Source: CAVTJL01 sp963752325
GTDB taxonomy: Bacteria; Pseudomonadota; Alphaproteobacteria; Geminicoccales; Geminicoccaceae
Direction of reading: 5' to 3'
DNA length: 64,000 bases
Assembly (NCBI GenBank): GCA_963752325.1
Contig: CAVVXU010000010.1
Span: 1 to 64,000, forward strand
The notes under the pieces were generated by a model. The model was not told the DNA's origin. It saw nothing but the letters and a program-made list of their open reading frames with translations, and did no database searches. The first letter of the stretch is position 1. Each line of letters begins with the position of its first letter. A program made the position numbers and the translations under genes. Shown here piece by piece: positions 17,929 to 26,898 of the stretch.

Positions 17929-18663
17929 ATGGTGACGCCGGAGAGCGCGCTCGTGCGCAAACTGTCTCGGTTCGTTCCGCTGGACCGCGGCGAGCTGGCG
18001 GCGCTGGCCGATCTCGAGGCGCGGCGCCGGCCCGTCGCCCCAGGCACCGACCTGGTCCATGAGCGGCAGGCGGGGCACCAGGCCTTCATCCTGATCGAAG
18101 GCTGGGCCTGCGCCTACAAGCTGGTGCCGGACGGCGGCCGTCAGGTGATCGATTTCTCGATCCCGGGTGACGTCATGGGTCTGCGCAGCGTGCTCATGCG
18201 GACCTCCGATCACTCCTTCTCCGCCCTCACCGACGCCGTCGTCGCCGAGGTCACGGCCCGGCAGATGCTGGAGGGCTTTCAGCGCCACCCGCGACTGGCG
18301 GCGGCGATCCTGTGGGCCGCATCGCGGGACGAGGCGATGGTGGTCGAGCATCTGGTCGGCATCGGGCGCCGCAGCGCGCTCGTGCGCACCGCTCATATCC
18401 TCATCGAGCTCGGCCAGCGTCTCCAGCTCGTCGGGCTCGGCTCGGACGCCGGCTACGCCTGCCCGCTGAGCCAGTATGTCCTGGCCGACGCGCTGGGGCT
18501 GAGCGCCATCCACATCAACCGCATCCTGCGGCAGCTCCGCGAGCGCCGCCTGCTGACGTTCCGCGGCGGCCGGGTCGAGGTCCACGATCTGACCGGCCTG
18601 AAGGATCTGGCCGAATGGCACGGGGGCTATCTGGACCAGGACCAGCCGCTGCTGCCGAGCTGA
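17929..18663 (+). CDS. Crp/Fnr family transcriptional regulator
   Basis: 244-residue regulator with an N-terminal cyclic-nucleotide-binding-like beta barrel (PGTDLVHERQAGHQAFILIEG, then VIDFSIPGDVMGL), a long dimer helix and a C-terminal winged helix (VLADALGLSAIHINRILRQL is the recognition helix region). It has no N-terminal Cys cluster, so it is not a classical oxygen-sensing FNR and sits nearer the FixK-like or orphan Crp subgroup. The start at 17929 follows GAGGAG by eight bases and was preferred to the GTG at 17914. A Crp/Fnr protein beside a FixJ-type sensor recalls the FixJ-FixK cascade, but no FixJ-like box was seen upstream of it. Confidence 0.88.
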   Translation: MVTPESALVRKLSRFVPLDRGELAALADLEARRRPVAPGTDLVHERQAGHQAFILIEGWACAYKLVPDGGRQVIDFSIPGDVMGLRSVLMRTSDHSFSALTDAVVAEVTARQMLEGFQRHPRLAAAILWAASRDEAMVVEHLVGIGRRSALVRTAHILIELGQRLQLVGLGSDAGYACPLSQYVLADALGLSAIHINRILRQLRERRLLTFRGGRVEVHDLTGLKDLAEWHGGYLDQDQPLLPS

Positions 18664-18920
18664 GGCTCGCCGCAACGGCATCGGTGGCGAGCGGCTGATC
18701 CAGGTTAGCGCCGCTGCCCGGGCGCTCGGCCATGATGCGCCCTCGGGGTCTGCCCGGGTCCGCCTCGACGTCGGCGGCGTGGCGCATCACCGCCGCACCG
18801 TGCTCAGGCGTGTCCGGCTCGGGGGCCGCTGATCCAGATTAACGCTTAGTGGCGTGGAGCCCGATAGGTTCCGCCCACCGACAAGAAATCGTTGTCGCAT
18901 CCGTCGACGGGGAGATGCCG

Positions 18921-19544
18921 ATGACACTCGCTTCGCCAAGCAGATCCAACGGAACGTACCGCGCGAGACCACCGCCGGCCATGGCCGACGAGCCTCCGCG
19001 CCTTACGGCGAGCCGTCTCGTGGCCGACCCGATCGTCCAGCCGATCTACGGTCTGATCGCCTCGGACGAGCGGCGCGCCGGCTTTCTGGCCGTGGCGGCG
19101 ATCGCCGAGCGGCTGTCCCGCACGGCCGGCTCGGCCTGCCTGGCCTTCGACGACTACCTACGAGATCTCTGCGTCGATCTCGCCGCCATGCTCGGCAGGC
19201 CCGGCGGTCCGACGCTGACCTGCAAGGCGGCCAGTGTGCTTCTCCCGGTAGGCCCTGCTCTTACGCTGGGCCTCATCGCCGAGGAGCTCGTCAACAACGC
19301 GCTCGTCCACGGTTTTGCGGGAGGACGAGGCGGTCGGATAGCGGTCAGGTTCATCGCTGGCGCGGAGGCTTGGCGGCTCACGGTGGAGGACAGTGGGATC
19401 GTCAGGCAAGCCGGACCGAGCCGACGCGGGAACAGCCTGATGATCGCGCGCCTGCTCCTCCTGCAGCTCGACGGAACGCTGGAGACGGAGAGCGGCGTGA
19501 TCGGTGGCACCCGATGCGTCGTGAGCATTCCCCGACCGCAATAG
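18921..19544 (+). CDS. Orphan HATPase (histidine kinase-like ATPase) protein
   Basis: 207 residues ending in a GHKL ATPase domain of the HWE/HisKA_2 type: LTLGLIAEELVNNALVHGF is the N box and WRLTVEDSGI the G1 region, with a final GTRCVVSIPRP. The helix before it (LAFDDYLRDLCVDLAAML) is the second half of a HisKA_2-like dimerisation region, but no H-x-x-x-K-N phosphoacceptor motif is present, so it cannot autophosphorylate in the usual way. The ATG at 18921 was chosen because GGGGAG precedes it; the frame is open to 18849. It may act as a partner or anti-sigma-like module. Downstream lies the acetate kinase remnant. Confidence 0.7.
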   Translation: MTLASPSRSNGTYRARPPPAMADEPPRLTASRLVADPIVQPIYGLIASDERRAGFLAVAAIAERLSRTAGSACLAFDDYLRDLCVDLAAMLGRPGGPTLTCKAASVLLPVGPALTLGLIAEELVNNALVHGFAGGRGGRIAVRFIAGAEAWRLTVEDSGIVRQAGPSRRGNSLMIARLLLLQLDGTLETESGVIGGTRCVVSIPRPQ

Positions 19545-19559
19545 CGGGGCGTGACGATG

Positions 19560-20033
19560 CCGGCGTGCGCCGCTGGACCAATCACGGCATCTCCAACGAC
19601 TCTACCGGTCTGCAGCCGCCGAGGGGGGCGCCGGAGGCGCGGCGGGTGATCGTCGCTCGTCTCGGTGGCGGCGCCCAGTATGTGCGCCATGCTGGACGGC
19701 CGCAGCATCGAGACCACGGTGGGCTTCGCCCTCGTGTCCGGCCTGCCGATGGCGACGTGCTCGGGCGACGTGCGCCCGGGCGCGCTCTTCTACCTTCTGC
19801 GCCGCAAGCTGTTCGACGACGCCTTGCTGGAGAAGATGCCCGACGAGCGCGCAGGCCTGCTCGGCCTCTCCGGCATCAGCGGCGACATGCGGGGTACTCC
19901 AGGAGAGCAAGGATCCGCCGGCGGCCCGCCTGTCTCCGCTCCGGACAGCCGCGTGTCGGTCTGGGTCATTCCCACCAACGAGGAATTGATGATCGCCCAG
20001 CGCTGGCTGGCGATCGTCGATGGCGACGCGTAG
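19560..20033 (+). pseudogene. ackA: Acetate kinase remnant with internal deletion
   Basis: Only pieces of acetate kinase survive. They follow the family order: an N-terminal scrap HGISNDS, RRVIVARLGGGA, then MLDGRSIETTVGFALVSGLPM, GLLGLSGISGDMR, and the C-terminal SAPDSRVSVWVIPTNEELMIA. The first third of the enzyme is absent and about 100 residues are missing between SGDMR and SAPDSR, besides frame changes near 19680. These are deletions, not base-calling slips, so the gene is dead. It is notable because a phosphoketolase, which makes acetyl phosphate, is encoded 12 kb downstream in the same island. Confidence 0.8.
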
Positions 20034-20159
20034 CGCGGTCGCTGCCCAATCCGACGGGTCTATGCCGCAGCCGCGTCGGCGCTCACAGCCCGCCGCGTCC
20101 CTTCACACCGACGCCGGTGCGGGGCAAGCGCATGGCCCTTCATGAACATGACGAGCTAA

Positions 20160-20202
20160 GTAGTTTCCGAGCCTGCCGAGGCGACCGAGTGAGAGCTATC
20201 GT
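20160..20202 (+). promoter_or_regulatory. FixJ-like box and -10-like element before the PRC-barrel operon
   Basis: CTAAGTAGTTTCCGAG contains the exact motif at 20160-20170, with CTATCGT starting 26 bases after its last base. It lies 115 bases before the first PRC-barrel gene. This copy has the flank nearest to FixJ sites of rhizobial fixK promoters as I remember them (AAGTAGTTTCC). Confidence 0.65.
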
Positions 20203-20285
20203 AAAAATTGTAGGCCGTGCGGCGGCAAGCTCGAGGGCAGCTCAGGTAGCCGTCGGGCCAAGTCGGTAACAAGGAGACAGATCTC

Positions 20286-21170
20286 ATGCAACGCTCAACT
20301 CTCGCCGGCTCCGTGGCAGCATGTCTTTGCCTCGGCCTCGCCGTGCCCCTGCTCGCGGCTCAGCCACCGGCAGCCGCCACGGTCAACAGTCCGTCTCCCG
20401 GTGCGACGACTGTTGCCGCCACCAAGCCCGCGGCGAAGTGCTTGGCTGATCTGCGCGCCTTCGACAGTCAGCTAGGGAAGGATGGCTACTGGCTGGGCGG
20501 CTCGGACTACGGGTACGGCTATCCGATGGGCGGGGCAGGTTACGGATCCCGTCGTCCGATGGGCGCTCAAACGGCAGGGGCCGCGACCGGTTACCAGAAC
20601 GCGCGTCCTGGCTATGAGGTCCGGATCCTCATCGCCTCCGCCAACATCCTCGCCCAACACGGCCAACAGCAGCCATGTGAGGACGTGCTCGCCACCACCC
20701 GCAGCATTTACAAGGTCTACGTGGCCGACATGCGGCGCGGCGGAATGCCGATGGCGGACATGCCGGGTTGGCGAAATCGGGAGATTGCCGACGCGCAGCC
20801 GGTGACGGGCAAGGACACCTCGTTCCGGTCCGACCAGCTGCTCGGCACCGACGTGCGCAACGCGCAGGACGAGGCTCTGGGCAGCGTCGACGATCTCATC
20901 ATGAGTCCGCAGACCAACGAGATCGCCTATCTGGTGATCGGTCGAGGTGGGATCTTCGGGATCAATGAAAAATATGTCCCGGTCCCCTGGGCCGATTTCA
21001 AGGTCACCCCGAACGCCAACCTTCTCGTGCTCGACACCACGAAGGCCACCATGGATGCCGCTCCCAAGGTGAGCAAGAACGAATTCATGACTCCTACGCA
21101 TTTCGCCCAGGAGAGTCAGAAGGTGGATGCCTACTGGAGTGCGCATCTTGGAGACAAGGCGAGCAACTGA
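20286..21170 (+). CDS. Exported PRC-barrel domain protein
   Basis: 294 residues. A signal peptide (SVAACLCLGLAVPLLAAQ) implies export to the periplasm. A Gly/Tyr-rich stretch (SDYGYGYPMGGAGYG) is followed by a helical part (VRILIASANILAQHGQQ) and a C-terminal PRC-barrel (QLLGTDVRNAQDEALGSVDD, EIAYLVIGRGG, VPVPWADFKV). PRC-barrels are small beta domains that bind RNA or protein partners. Secreted versions recur in alphaproteobacterial stress islands without a defined role. AAGGAG lies about nine bases before the ATG. It is first in a run of five same-strand genes after the box at 20160. Confidence 0.8.
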   Translation: MQRSTLAGSVAACLCLGLAVPLLAAQPPAAATVNSPSPGATTVAATKPAAKCLADLRAFDSQLGKDGYWLGGSDYGYGYPMGGAGYGSRRPMGAQTAGAATGYQNARPGYEVRILIASANILAQHGQQQPCEDVLATTRSIYKVYVADMRRGGMPMADMPGWRNREIADAQPVTGKDTSFRSDQLLGTDVRNAQDEALGSVDDLIMSPQTNEIAYLVIGRGGIFGINEKYVPVPWADFKVTPNANLLVLDTTKATMDAAPKVSKNEFMTPTHFAQESQKVDAYWSAHLGDKASN

Positions 21171-21240
21171 TCCGAGTGGCGATCCCACTTCCCGCCAAAC
21201 TGTCTCGGGGCCACAAGCGCAAATAGGAGAGGAGCGTGCA

Positions 21241-22029
21241 ATGTTGTGGAATGCATCTGCGATCAATGGCTACGCCATTGCGGCAAAGGACGGATCACTC
21301 GGCTCCGTCAGCGACTTTCTGTTCGACGACGAGAGCTGGCTGATCCGTTGGTTGATCGTCGATACGGGAAAATGGCTGTCCGGTCGCAAGGTCCTCCTGC
21401 CGCCCTCCGTCTTGGGGCACCCGGATCCGGAGAACCGCGAGTTCTCGGTGAGACTTACCAAGCAGGAGGTCAAGGACAGCCCCGATATCGCCACCGATCG
21501 GCCAGTATCGCGGCAGATGGAAGCCAAGATCTACGATCATTATGGGTGGTACCCGTATTGGGGTGGCGGACTCTACATGGGTGGCTACATGGCCGGCTAT
21601 GGCTATCGGGCGGACGCCACCGCCAGGTCGGCGTCCAGCGAGTCCAGGCACCGCGAGCAGGCGATTGCCGATGCTCGTCGGGACGCCGACGACCCGCATC
21701 TCCGCAGCATCGAGACGGTCACCGGGTACCATATCCATGCCAGCGACGGCGAGATCGGTCACGTCGAGGACTTCCTCGTCGAGGATGCCGATTGGAGCAT
21801 CCATTACCTCGTCGTCGATACGACGAACTGGTGGCCCGGGAAGAAGGTGCTGATCTCGCCACGCTCGGCTCGGGAGATCAACTGGAGGGACAAGCTCGTG
21901 AACCTCGATGTCGATCGTCAGAGCGTCAAGAAGAGCCCGCCATACGATCCAGCCACAGAGGTCGACCGGGCTTATGAGAGGCATTTCCACAGCTACTATG
22001 GCGAGCTCGGCTCGGGCGGTCGGCCCTGA
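21241..22029 (+). CDS. Double PRC-barrel domain protein
   Basis: 262 residues with two PRC-barrel domains, residues about 1-95 (MLWNASAINGYAIAAKDGSL, WLIRWLIVDTGKWL) and about 150-245 (VTGYHIHASDGEIGHVEDFL, WSIHYLVVDTTNWW). They are joined by an aromatic, glycine-rich linker (YGWYPYWGGGLYMGGYMAGYGY). The halves are clearly duplicates of each other. No signal peptide is seen, so it is cytosolic, unlike the preceding gene product. GGAGAGGAG lies 7-15 bases before the chosen ATG. The Tyr/Gly linker resembles that of the upstream PRC protein, suggesting a shared partner or assembly mode. Function unknown. Confidence 0.8.
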   Translation: MLWNASAINGYAIAAKDGSLGSVSDFLFDDESWLIRWLIVDTGKWLSGRKVLLPPSVLGHPDPENREFSVRLTKQEVKDSPDIATDRPVSRQMEAKIYDHYGWYPYWGGGLYMGGYMAGYGYRADATARSASSESRHREQAIADARRDADDPHLRSIETVTGYHIHASDGEIGHVEDFLVEDADWSIHYLVVDTTNWWPGKKVLISPRSAREINWRDKLVNLDVDRQSVKKSPPYDPATEVDRAYERHFHSYYGELGSGGRP

Positions 22030-22229
22030 CCGAGACCCTGCTCCTCGATCGTCGGGGCCGAATGCCGTCCGGGCCTGCCTCCGCCGCCTCGCCTCAGGGC
22101 GAGCGCACTCGATGGGCGAGGCGGCGGGAGCGCCAGTCTCCACGCATCCCCCTGGCCCCGTGTCTGACCCGAAGCGTGCGGCGCAAAGGCTCATCGCCAG
22201 GCGCCGTTTCCTCCTGAAAGAGTATCAAA

Positions 22230-22790
22230 ATGGAAAAGACCGAGACTGTCGTGGCCGTCTTCACGGACCACAATGCCGCGGAAGCTGCCGTGAAAAAGCT
22301 GAGCGCGGCCGGCATCGAGATGAAACATCTCAGCGTTGTCGGCAAAGGATATCATATCGACGAGAAAGTCACCGGCTTTTACAATGTCGGCGATCGGGTC
22401 ATGTTCTGGGGCAAGCGGGGTGCTCTCTGGGGTGGTCTCTGGGGCCTGTTCCTTGGCGGCCTGTTCATGACCGTTCCCGTCGTGGGGCATGTCATCGTGC
22501 TCGGATATTTGGCCAGCATGGCCCTCTCCGCCGTCGAGAGCGCTGTCATGGTCGGCGGGATGAGCGCCCTCGGCGCGGCGCTATATAGCATCGGCATTCC
22601 GAAGGACAGTGTGATCGACTACGAGACCGCCGTGAAAGCCGACAGCTTTCTGGTGATGGCGCACGGCTCCGCGGAGGAGGTGGCCCGGGCCGAGGCCATC
22701 CTCGGCCCGGCTGGTGCCTCGCGCCTCGAGGTGCATGGGGGCGTGGAAGCGGCAGAGCCGGCGGATCATCTCGTCCACGCGGATGCCTGA
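22230..22790 (+). CDS. General stress-like membrane protein (DUF1269/YflT-like)
   Basis: 186 residues. The N-terminus (VVAVFTDHNAAEAAVKKLSAAGI) is the ferredoxin-like fold seen in general stress protein 17M/YflT-type proteins. A central glycine-rich hydrophobic hairpin (GALWGGLWGLFLGGLFM, then VIVLGYLASMALSAVESAVM) follows, and a C-terminal soluble part (SFLVMAHGSAEEVARAEAIL) mirrors the start. Such proteins are common next to PRC-barrel and universal stress genes; their biochemical role is unknown. The ATG at 22230 follows GAAAGAG. It probably belongs to the operon starting at 20286, though the 200-base gap upstream could hold its own promoter. Confidence 0.7.
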   Translation: MEKTETVVAVFTDHNAAEAAVKKLSAAGIEMKHLSVVGKGYHIDEKVTGFYNVGDRVMFWGKRGALWGGLWGLFLGGLFMTVPVVGHVIVLGYLASMALSAVESAVMVGGMSALGAALYSIGIPKDSVIDYETAVKADSFLVMAHGSAEEVARAEAILGPAGASRLEVHGGVEAAEPADHLVHADA

Positions 22791-22795
22791 ACAGC

Positions 22796-23044
22796 GTGGC
22801 CGAGCCGAGTCGCGAGGGGCGATCGCGTAAGACAAAGGACATCGCCGTGAGGATTCTCAACGCCGCGATCGTCATCGGACCGCTCGTGCTGGCCGGCGCG
22901 CTTGCTCCTGCCGCTGGCCAGCCCTCTCTTCGAGCATCCCCGTCCAGCTGGCTGCCGGCAACCGAGAAGGCCGACCGGGAGCTGGCGGATTCCTGGGACA
23001 GGTTTCCACAGTCCTTCCGGAGCCGGAAGAGGGTGTCCGAATGA
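22796..23044 (+). CDS. Short hypothetical protein coupled to tpiA
   Basis: 82 residues from a GTG, with a hydrophobic segment (ILNAAIVIGPLVLAGALAPAAG) that could be a signal peptide or membrane anchor. If translation instead starts at the GTG near 22847, this segment becomes a clean N-terminal signal. The stop TGA overlaps the tpiA start as ATGA (23041-23044), which argues that the frame is translated and sets tpiA expression by coupling. No family recognised. Confidence 0.45.
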   Translation: MAEPSREGRSRKTKDIAVRILNAAIVIGPLVLAGALAPAAGQPSLRASPSSWLPATEKADRELADSWDRFPQSFRSRKRVSE

Positions 23045-23820
23045 TGAGCAACGCGTTGCGGCCGCTGATCGCCGGGAACTGGAAGATGCATGGGTTGGCG
23101 GCCCAGCTCCATGAGATCGAAACGATCGCCGCATCCGTTGACGCCGGGCCGCCCGCGGCGGACGTGCTGATCTGTGTCCCGGCGACCTTGCTATCCCGGG
23201 CGGTGCTGGTCGCTGCGGGCCGGATCGCTCTCGGCGGCGAGGATTGCCACGCCGAAGCCTCCGGCCCGTTCACCGGGGACGTCAGCGCCGGGATGCTGAA
23301 GGACGCGGGTGCGACGGCGGTGATCGTCGGCCACTCAGAAAGGCGGCGGCATCATGGGGAAACCGACGCGATGGTGGCCGCGAAGGCAGCGGCGGCTTGG
23401 CGGTCCGGACTGTCCACCATCGTCTGCATCGGCGAATCCGACGTCCAGCGTCGGAATGGCGATACGCTTGCCGTCTGCGGCGCCCAAGTCGCAGGGAGCC
23501 TGCCCAAAGACCTCGCCCGCTCCGGCACGGTCGCGATCGCCTATGAACCACTCTGGGCGATCGGAAGCGGACACGTGCCCACCCCCGACCAGATCGCCGA
23601 GGTGCACCGGGACGTCCGAGCCAGCCTCATGGCGCTCGCAGGTGCCGCCGGTGCGGGTATCCGCATCCTGTATGGCGGGTCGGTCACCGCGGACAATGCC
23701 AACGAGGTCCTTGGGCTGGCCGAGGTGGGTGGCGTGCTGATCGGCGGCGCGAGCCTGTTGGCGGCGGACTTCGACGCCGTGCTCCGGTGCGTGCCGGACC
23801 AGAGGTTGGCATCTGCGTAG
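23041..23820 (+). CDS. tpiA: Triosephosphate isomerase
   Basis: 259-residue TIM barrel interconverting dihydroxyacetone phosphate and glyceraldehyde 3-phosphate. All active-site elements are present: NWKM (Lys15), the catalytic His in VIVGHSERR, the catalytic Glu in AYEPLWAIG, and the phosphate-binding loop ILYGGSV and GVLIGGASL. It is probably a second, island-borne copy, because chromosomes carry a housekeeping tpiA elsewhere; that is not visible here. It overlaps the preceding small gene by four bases. Its own TAG stop forms part of the next GTAGTTTCCGA site, so the intergenic promoter starts inside its last codons. Confidence 0.93.
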   Translation: MMSNALRPLIAGNWKMHGLAAQLHEIETIAASVDAGPPAADVLICVPATLLSRAVLVAAGRIALGGEDCHAEASGPFTGDVSAGMLKDAGATAVIVGHSERRRHHGETDAMVAAKAAAAWRSGLSTIVCIGESDVQRRNGDTLAVCGAQVAGSLPKDLARSGTVAIAYEPLWAIGSGHVPTPDQIAEVHRDVRASLMALAGAAGAGIRILYGGSVTADNANEVLGLAEVGGVLIGGASLLAADFDAVLRCVPDQRLASA

Positions 23821-23860
23821 TTTCCGAACTCTCCCCGCCATGACCGCGACTTGCCTATCC
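23817..23860 (+). promoter_or_regulatory. FixJ-like box and -10-like element before the H+-ATPase gene
   Basis: CTGCGTAGTTTCCGA with the exact motif at 23817-23827; its TAG is the tpiA stop codon. CTATCC begins 28 bases after the last motif base (27 between). It lies 92 bases before the ATPase start. Confidence 0.6.
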
Positions 23861-23919
23861 TCCGAGCAGTCCCCCTGGCCAGCGGGGAGGCCCTCGGAGA
23901 GCCAAGAGGAACAGCCACC

Positions 23920-26809
23920 ATGGCGAAGCCCACAGCCGAACAGGCCGAGGCACCGGACCGCAAGACGGCTCCGTCTTTGGACGCCAAGGACGACCTCAAG
24001 TCACTACCTCTGCCCGAAGTCGAGAAGAAGCTCGGCTCGTCGCCGGACGGCCTCACCCAGGCCGAGGCGGACGAAGCGGCTGACCCAATACGGGCCCAAC
24101 GAGATCGAGGAGAAGAAGACCAACGCTCTGCTGAAATTCCTCTCCTACTTCTGGGGCCCGATCCCATGGATGATCGAGGTCGCGGTCGTTCTCTCTGCCG
24201 TGGTCCAGCACTGGGCTGACTTCTTCATCATCCTCGTGCTGCTTTTGGCCAACGGCATTGTCGGGTTCTGGGAAGAACGCCAGGCGGGCAACGCCATCGA
24301 GGCGCTGAAGGCGAGACTGGCGATCAAGGCGCGGGTGAAGCGGGACGGGAAGTGGCTGACGCCGCCGGCGCGGGAGCTGGTGCCGGGCGACGTGATCCGC
24401 CTGCGCCTTGGCGACATCGTGCCGGCCGATGCCCGCCTGCTGGAGGGCGACGAGGTGTCGGTCGACCAATCGGCGCTGACCGGCGAGTCGCTGCCCACCA
24501 CGCGCAAATCCGGCGACGCCGTGTTCTCCGGCTCGATCATCCGCCGGGGCGAGATCGGCGCGCTGGTCTATGCCACGGGCGGGAAGACCTATTTCGGCAA
24601 GACCGCCGAGCTGGTGCAGACCGCGGTCACCGTCAGCCATTTTCAGAAAGCCGTCCTGCGGATCGGCAACTATCTGATCATGCTGGCGCTGGTCATGGTG
24701 GCGCTCATCATCGCGATGGGAATCTACCGCGGCGAGCCGATCCTGACCGTGTTGCAGTTCGCCCTGGTGTTGACGGTGGCGGCGATCCCGGTGGCGATGC
24801 CGACGGTGCTGTCGGTGACGATGGCGGTCGGCGCGCGTCTGCTCGCCAAGAAGCAGGCGATCGTCAGCAAGCTGGTCGCCATCGAGGAGCTGGCCGGCGT
24901 CGACGTGCTGTGTGCCGACAAGACCGGCACCCTGACGCAGAACAAGCTGACCCTGGGCGATCCGTTCTGCCTCGACAAGATCACCGCCGACCAGCTCATC
25001 CTCGCCGGCGCCCTGGCCTCGCGAGCCGAGAACGACGACACGATCGATCTCGCCGTCCTCGGCGGCCTGAAGGACAAGCAGGCGCTCGAGCCCTATCAGG
25101 TCACCCATTTCCAGCCGTTCGATCCGGTGCACAAGCGCACCGAGGCCGCCGTCAAGGGGCCGGACGGCAAGCCGTTCAAGGTGAGCAAGGGGGCGCCGCA
25201 GGTCATCCTGGCCCTGGCGGCCAATGCCGCGGCCGTGAAGGAGGCCGTCGACAAGGCGGTCGACGACTTCGCCGCCCGCGGCTTTCGTGCGCTCGGCGTG
25301 GCACGGGCGGAGGGCGACGGGGACTGGCAGCTGCTCGGCGTGTTGCCGCTGTTCGATCCGCCGCGCGAGGACGCCAAATCCACCATCGCGACTGCGGCCC
25401 AGATGGGCGTCACGATCAAGATGGTGACGGGCGACGCGCTGGCGATCGCCAAGGAGACCGCCAAGACGCTGGGGATGGGCACCAGCATTCTGGACGGCGC
25501 CACGCTGGGTGACTCGAAGGCCAAGGAGACCGCGACGGTAGCCAAGTCCATCGAGGATGCTGACGGTTTCGCCCAGGTCTTCCCCGAGCATAAATTCCAC
25601 ATCGTCGACGTGTTGCAGCAACGCGGTCATATCGTCGGCATGACCGGCGACGGCGTGAACGATGCCCCGGCTCTGAAGAAGGCCGATTGCGGCTTTGCCG
25701 TTTCCGGTGCGACAGACGCGGCGCGCGCCGCCGCCGCCATCGTGCTGGTGGCGCCCGGGCTTTCGGTGATCATCGATGCGATCAAGGAAAGCCGGAAGAT
25801 CTTCCAGCGCATGAACAGCTACGCGATGTACCGCATCGCCGAGACCCTGCGCGTCCTGCTGTTCATGACGCTGGCGATCGTCTTCTTCCACTTCTATCCG
25901 CTGACCGCGATCATGATCGTGATGCTGGCGCTGCTCAACGACGGCGCCATTCTGTCCATTGCCTACGACAACGTCCGCTACAGGAACCAGCCCGAAGCGT
26001 GGGACATGCGCCTGGTTCTCGGGATTGCCACGGTGCTGGGGCTGGTCGGCCCGATCGCCGCGTTCGGCCTGTTTTTCCTGGGCGACCGGGTGTTTCACCT
26101 GGGCCATCCGCAGCTTCAGACGATGATGTACCTCTTGCTGTCCGTGGCGGGGCATCTGACGATCTTCCAGACCCGCACGCGCGGCCCGTGGTGGTCCACC
26201 CGCCCGGCGTGGATTCTGCTGGCGGCGGTATGCGGGACGCAGGTCGTGGCAACGCTGGTTGCGGTGTATGGCGCCTGGCTGGTGACGCCGCTTGGCTGGA
26301 AGTATGCGGCGATCGTCTGGGGCTATGCCTTCGCCTGGTTCCTGCTGACTGACCCGGTGAAGCTGCTCGCCTACAAGATTCTCGACACTTCCAGATCCGA
26401 GGCCCAGCCCGACGCCGCCAAGCCTCGGCCTGAGGGGAAGGCCGAGCCTGACGTCGCCAAGCCGCAGCCCGAAGCGAAGGCCGAGCCGAAACCAGATGCC
26501 GCCAAGCCGCGGCCCGAGGCCAAGGCCGAGCCTGAGCCCGACGACACCGAGCCGACGCCCGAGGCGAAGACCAAGCCTCAGCCGGAATCCAATGCCGCCG
26601 TCGCAGCCCTGCTCAACACCTCGCTGGGCGAGCTCCTCGTGGCGGGGATCGCAAAGGATCCGGAGGATGCCGGGCGCATCATCGCCGCGGCGATCACCCA
26701 GGCCGAGGCGCCGATCGCAATCGCGAAGGTGCCCCAGGCGAAGGTCGAGCCCGAAGCCGGAGCCAAGACCAAGACGCCGCCCGATGCAGAGCCGCAGGCC
26801 GCCGAGTGA
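23920..26809 (+). CDS. P3A-type plasma-membrane H+-ATPase with long repetitive C-terminal tail, one frameshift
   Basis: About 960 residues, of the proton-exporting P-type ATPase (P3A) class typical of plants, fungi and some bacteria. Motifs: TGESLPTTRKSGD (actuator), CADKTGTLTQNKLTLGD (phosphorylated Asp), MVTGDALAIAKETA and GMTGDGVNDAPALKKADCG (hinge), and AAIVLVAPGLSVI leading into the C-terminal membrane helices. The ATG at 23920 begins MAKPTAEQAEAP; one base is missing near 24077 (KRLTQYGPNE continues in the next frame), probably a read error. After the last helix comes a tail of about 140 residues with repeated KPRPEAKAEPEP-like units and then a helical segment (LLNTSLGELLVAGIAKDPED). 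Such a tail is not usual and could be regulatory. PPK2 follows 89 bases later. Confidence 0.88.
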
Positions 26810-26898
26810 GCCTACCGAACGCCATGAACGATCAGGCCCGCCGCGCGAGGGTGACTTCCGCGGCAACCAACGCCACCTGGCGCCGCGAAGGGATCGAA

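Noticed and set aside
19665..20033. Independent small gene of 122 codons after the HATPase gene
   Set aside because: Its segments match acetate kinase in order, with deletions, so it is a remnant and not a new gene.
24053..26866. 937-codon open frame on the minus strand opposite the H+-ATPase, and similar long frames at 2280-3851, 17032-18681, 32945-34708 and 38052-39722
   Set aside because: All lie antisense to strongly supported genes and have no motifs. GC-rich codon bias leaves such frames open.
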